NCBI GenBank assembly: GCA_007129985.1
Contig: SKUL01000178.1
Coordinates: 1-18,085, forward strand
DNA: 18,085 nt
Direction of reading: 5' to 3'
DNA from: Flavobacteriales bacterium
Lineage (GTDB): Bacteria; Bacteroidota; Bacteroidia; Flavobacteriales_D; SKUL01
A program made the position numbers and the translations under genes. Below, piece by piece: positions 16,609 through 18,085 of the stretch. Under the pieces are notes generated by a model. It was not told the origin of the DNA and did no database searches. It saw nothing but the letters and a program-made list of their open reading frames with translations. How positions within the stretch are numbered: position 1 is the stretch's first letter; each line of letters opens with the position of its first letter.

Positions 16609-17139
16609 TCATTCCCTTCTCATCAACCACTCCATCACCTCGCAGTAATTGTCGAACTGCTCTTCGTCTAATTCATAGTCGCCCCATTCGTTGATTTCGC
16701 GCACCAGGCTTTTTCGCATTGAAAACAAGAGTGGGCGCTCCACCGCATAGGGCCGTTTTCGTTTTGCCGTGTAGATGTACAAATCGCCCTTGCAATCGCA
16801 TGGATGTTCTACCGCGCTGAGGCACAACAGCAAGTACCCATCGCCTTCGGCCAGCACCTGAAAAATACGTGGTGCTGCATGCTTTCTTTCAAAGGCCTTG
16901 AAACTCACTTTGCGCGGATACTCTGCCGTATATCTTGCCTTACCCTCGTCTGAATCGGCCAGCTTTGATTTCAGTTTTTCGCTTACTTCATCCGGAAAGC
17001 CTGACTTCCGTCCATTCTGACTTCCGGCTTCAACACTCCTTTGCACCGTACCCCACATGCCTTCGTCGAACTGCGCCCGAGCAGTATCGGCAACCAACAG
17101 GGCAATCAGCATAACTAAAAGAGAAAGTGAAAACCGCAT
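16609..17139 (-). CDS. Secreted protein of unknown family
   Basis: 176 residues on the minus strand, from the ATG at 17137-17139 to the TGA at 16609-16611. A classical signal peptide (MRFSLSLLVMLIALLVADTARA) predicts export, with cleavage after ARA at residue 22. The mature part is charged and mixed alpha/beta. It has a YLLLCLSA strand, a tight CDC pair (Cys114, Cys116, after HP) and an acidic C-terminus (GDYELDEEQFDNYCEVMEW, with Cys166). Cys106 is the fourth cysteine. These could form disulphides in the periplasm or bind metal. No family is recognised and no function is proposed. It is convergent with hepT and divergent from the S24 repressor, with which it shares a 144-base upstream region. 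Confidence 0.75.
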   Translation of the reverse strand: MRFSLSLLVMLIALLVADTARAQFDEGMWGTVQRSVEAGSQNGRKSGFPDEVSEKLKSKLADSDEGKARYTAEYPRKVSFKAFERKHAAPRIFQVLAEGDGYLLLCLSAVEHPCDCKGDLYIYTAKRKRPYAVERPLLFSMRKSLVREINEWGDYELDEEQFDNYCEVMEWLMRRE

Positions 17140-17177
17140 TCAACAGTGTTTTGCGGCAAGCAGTGCAAACATCAATC

Positions 17178-17202
17178 CAAAGGACTGCAAGGCAGTCTTT
17201 TG
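17178..17202. promoter_or_regulatory. 11-bp inverted repeat in the divergent intergenic region (operator or terminator)
   Basis: CAAAGGACTGC (17178-17188), loop AAG, GCAGTCTTTTG (17192-17202): an 11-bp stem with one G-T pair. A-tract and T-tract on either side resemble an intrinsic terminator readable from both strands, but a terminator between two divergent starts is odd. An operator for the neighbouring HTH repressor is an alternative. Confidence 0.5.
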
Positions 17203-17237
17203 AAAATTCCGCGAAAAATTTCAAACCCAATGATGTT

Positions 17238-17245
17238 TTAATTTG
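17238..17245 (+). promoter_or_regulatory. Possible -7 box for the S24 repressor gene
   Basis: TTAATTTG, followed by C, matches TAnnTTTG except at the second base and lies 38 bases before the ATG at 17284. No -33 element is obvious. The inverted repeat ends 35 bases upstream, at about the distance expected for an operator or activator site. Confidence 0.3.
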
Positions 17246-17283
17246 CATTCTGTTTATTTTAGCAGAACGAAAACAACACAGCC

Positions 17284-18069
17284 ATGATACTCGCACAAAA
17301 CATTCGTTACCTACGCAAGAAGAAGAACTTGACCCAGGAGCAACTGGCCCGCAAGTTAGGCCTGAACCGCCCCGCTATTGGCGCTTATGAAGAGGGGCGC
17401 GCCGAACCCCGTCTCAAAACGCTGCAAGCACTGGCGCACTTTTTTGAAGTGAGCCTGGACCAGCTTGTAAACGAAGATTTGGAAACCGGAACGGCAACAG
17501 AGCCAACATCTATGCCCCTGCGTATTTTGTCGGTAACCATAGATAGCCAAACGGGCCGCGAAACCATTCCGCTGGTGCCGGTAAAGGCCGCGGCGGGCTA
17601 CCTCAACGGCTACGGAGATATTGATTATGTGGAGAGTCTTCCGCAGTTTCAGATGCCTTTTCCGGAGCTGGGAGCCGAGCGCAGCTACCGCATTTTTCAG
17701 ACCCGCGGCGATAGTATGCTGCCCGTTCCGCACGGGGCTTATGTGATTGGTCGCTTTACGGAAGACTGGCAGCAGATAAAAAACGGCCGCTGCTACGTAC
17801 TGGTTACGCTGAGCGAGGGCGTAGTGTACAAGCGCGTGTACAAGCACCTGAAAAAACCCGGTGTGCTGGTGCTTCACTCCGACAATCCCGCGTACAGCCC
17901 TTATGAAGTTCCCCTTAAAGATGTGCGCGAAATATGGGAAGCCACGGGGTTTACCAGCTTTCAGCTACCGCGCGAGAACGAACAAACCATGAGCATGCAG
18001 CAGCTAACCTCTGCGTTCCTCGAACTCAAGAAAGAAATCGGCGAAATGAAATCCACTTCACAGAACTAA
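17284..18069 (+). CDS. XRE-family repressor with C-terminal S24 (LexA/CI-like) peptidase domain
   Basis: 261 residues. The N-terminal helix-turn-helix (about 5-62: NIRYLRKKKNLTQEQLA, then LNRPAIGAYEEGRAEPR) is of the Cro/CI type. The C-terminal S24 domain (about 95-225) keeps the apparatus for RecA-stimulated or spontaneous self-cleavage: the scissile Ala-Gly bond in VKAAAGY (Ala104-Gly105), the Ser nucleophile in RGDSM (Ser144) and the Lys base in VVYKRVY (Lys183). A short, coiled-coil-prone, acidic/basic tail follows (QLTSAFLELKKEIGEM). This suggests a damage- or stress-responsive repressor, though many such Bacteroidota proteins are uncharacterised. It may regulate itself and the divergent secreted gene; target genes are probably also downstream of the window, which ends 16 bases after its stop. 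It is not a typical LexA, which has a winged-helix N-terminus. Confidence 0.93.
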   Translation: MILAQNIRYLRKKKNLTQEQLARKLGLNRPAIGAYEEGRAEPRLKTLQALAHFFEVSLDQLVNEDLETGTATEPTSMPLRILSVTIDSQTGRETIPLVPVKAAAGYLNGYGDIDYVESLPQFQMPFPELGAERSYRIFQTRGDSMLPVPHGAYVIGRFTEDWQQIKNGRCYVLVTLSEGVVYKRVYKHLKKPGVLVLHSDNPAYSPYEVPLKDVREIWEATGFTSFQLPRENEQTMSMQQLTSAFLELKKEIGEMKSTSQN

Positions 18070-18085
18070 AGCACACCTATCCTGG

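Noticed and set aside
1..18085. CRISPR array, tRNA, rRNA, insertion sequence or attachment site
   Set aside because: No regularly spaced repeats, cloverleaf, transposase or flanking direct repeats were seen on reading; not computed.

Overview
The window reads as a piece of a Bacteroidota chromosome, most likely Flavobacteriia-like. This rests on TAnnTTTG-type -7 boxes upstream of several genes, mostly weak or absent Shine-Dalgarno sites, a Wza/Wzc-type exopolysaccharide cluster with a Tyr-Gly tail, SPOR-like domains ending in a (D/G)G-x-R/V-I-x-x-x-EA type signature, and an XRE-S24 repressor of the type common in that phylum. Assignment below phylum is a guess. No tRNA, rRNA, CRISPR array or insertion sequence was seen.

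Region 1 (1-7590) is an exopolysaccharide or capsule locus, all on the + strand. It holds the 3' part of an asparagine-synthase-like amidotransferase, a GT4 glycosyltransferase, a Wza-like outer-membrane export lipoprotein, a Wzc-like co-polymerase/tyrosine kinase, an RmlC-type sugar epimerase and a WecA/MraY-type polyprenyl-phosphate sugar-1-phosphate transferase. Together these cover chain initiation on undecaprenyl phosphate, sugar supply, sugar transfer, length control and export. Rhamnose genes rmlA, rmlB and rmlD, the flippase and the polymerase are not in view.

Region 2 (7600-12137) continues on the same strand with almost no gaps: a membrane-anchored lytic transglycosylase, UvrA and a LOG-family nucleotide hydrolase. 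From 1537 to 12137 the gaps are 1, 9, -25, 27, 9, 16 and -8 bases, so the eight genes could form one transcription unit.

Region 3 (12257-15807) is the most unusual part. It has two adjacent genes, each preceded by a good -7 box. The first encodes a membrane-anchored protein with a duplicated beta-rich domain, a Pro-Glu/Lys linker and one SPOR-like domain. The second encodes an OprF-like outer-membrane beta-barrel with thrombospondin type 3 calcium repeats, where the expected OmpA peptidoglycan-binding domain is replaced by three SPOR-like repeats. They could form an inner/outer-membrane pair that meets on peptidoglycan.

Region 4 (15950-18085) has a MntA/HepT toxin-antitoxin pair, then a convergent gene for a secreted protein of unknown family on the - strand. 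Divergent from that is an XRE-S24 (LexA/CI-like) repressor with an apparently intact self-cleavage apparatus. The 144-base divergent region holds an 11-bp-stem inverted repeat that could be an operator or a terminator. No gene-free stretch in the window exceeds about 145 bases.
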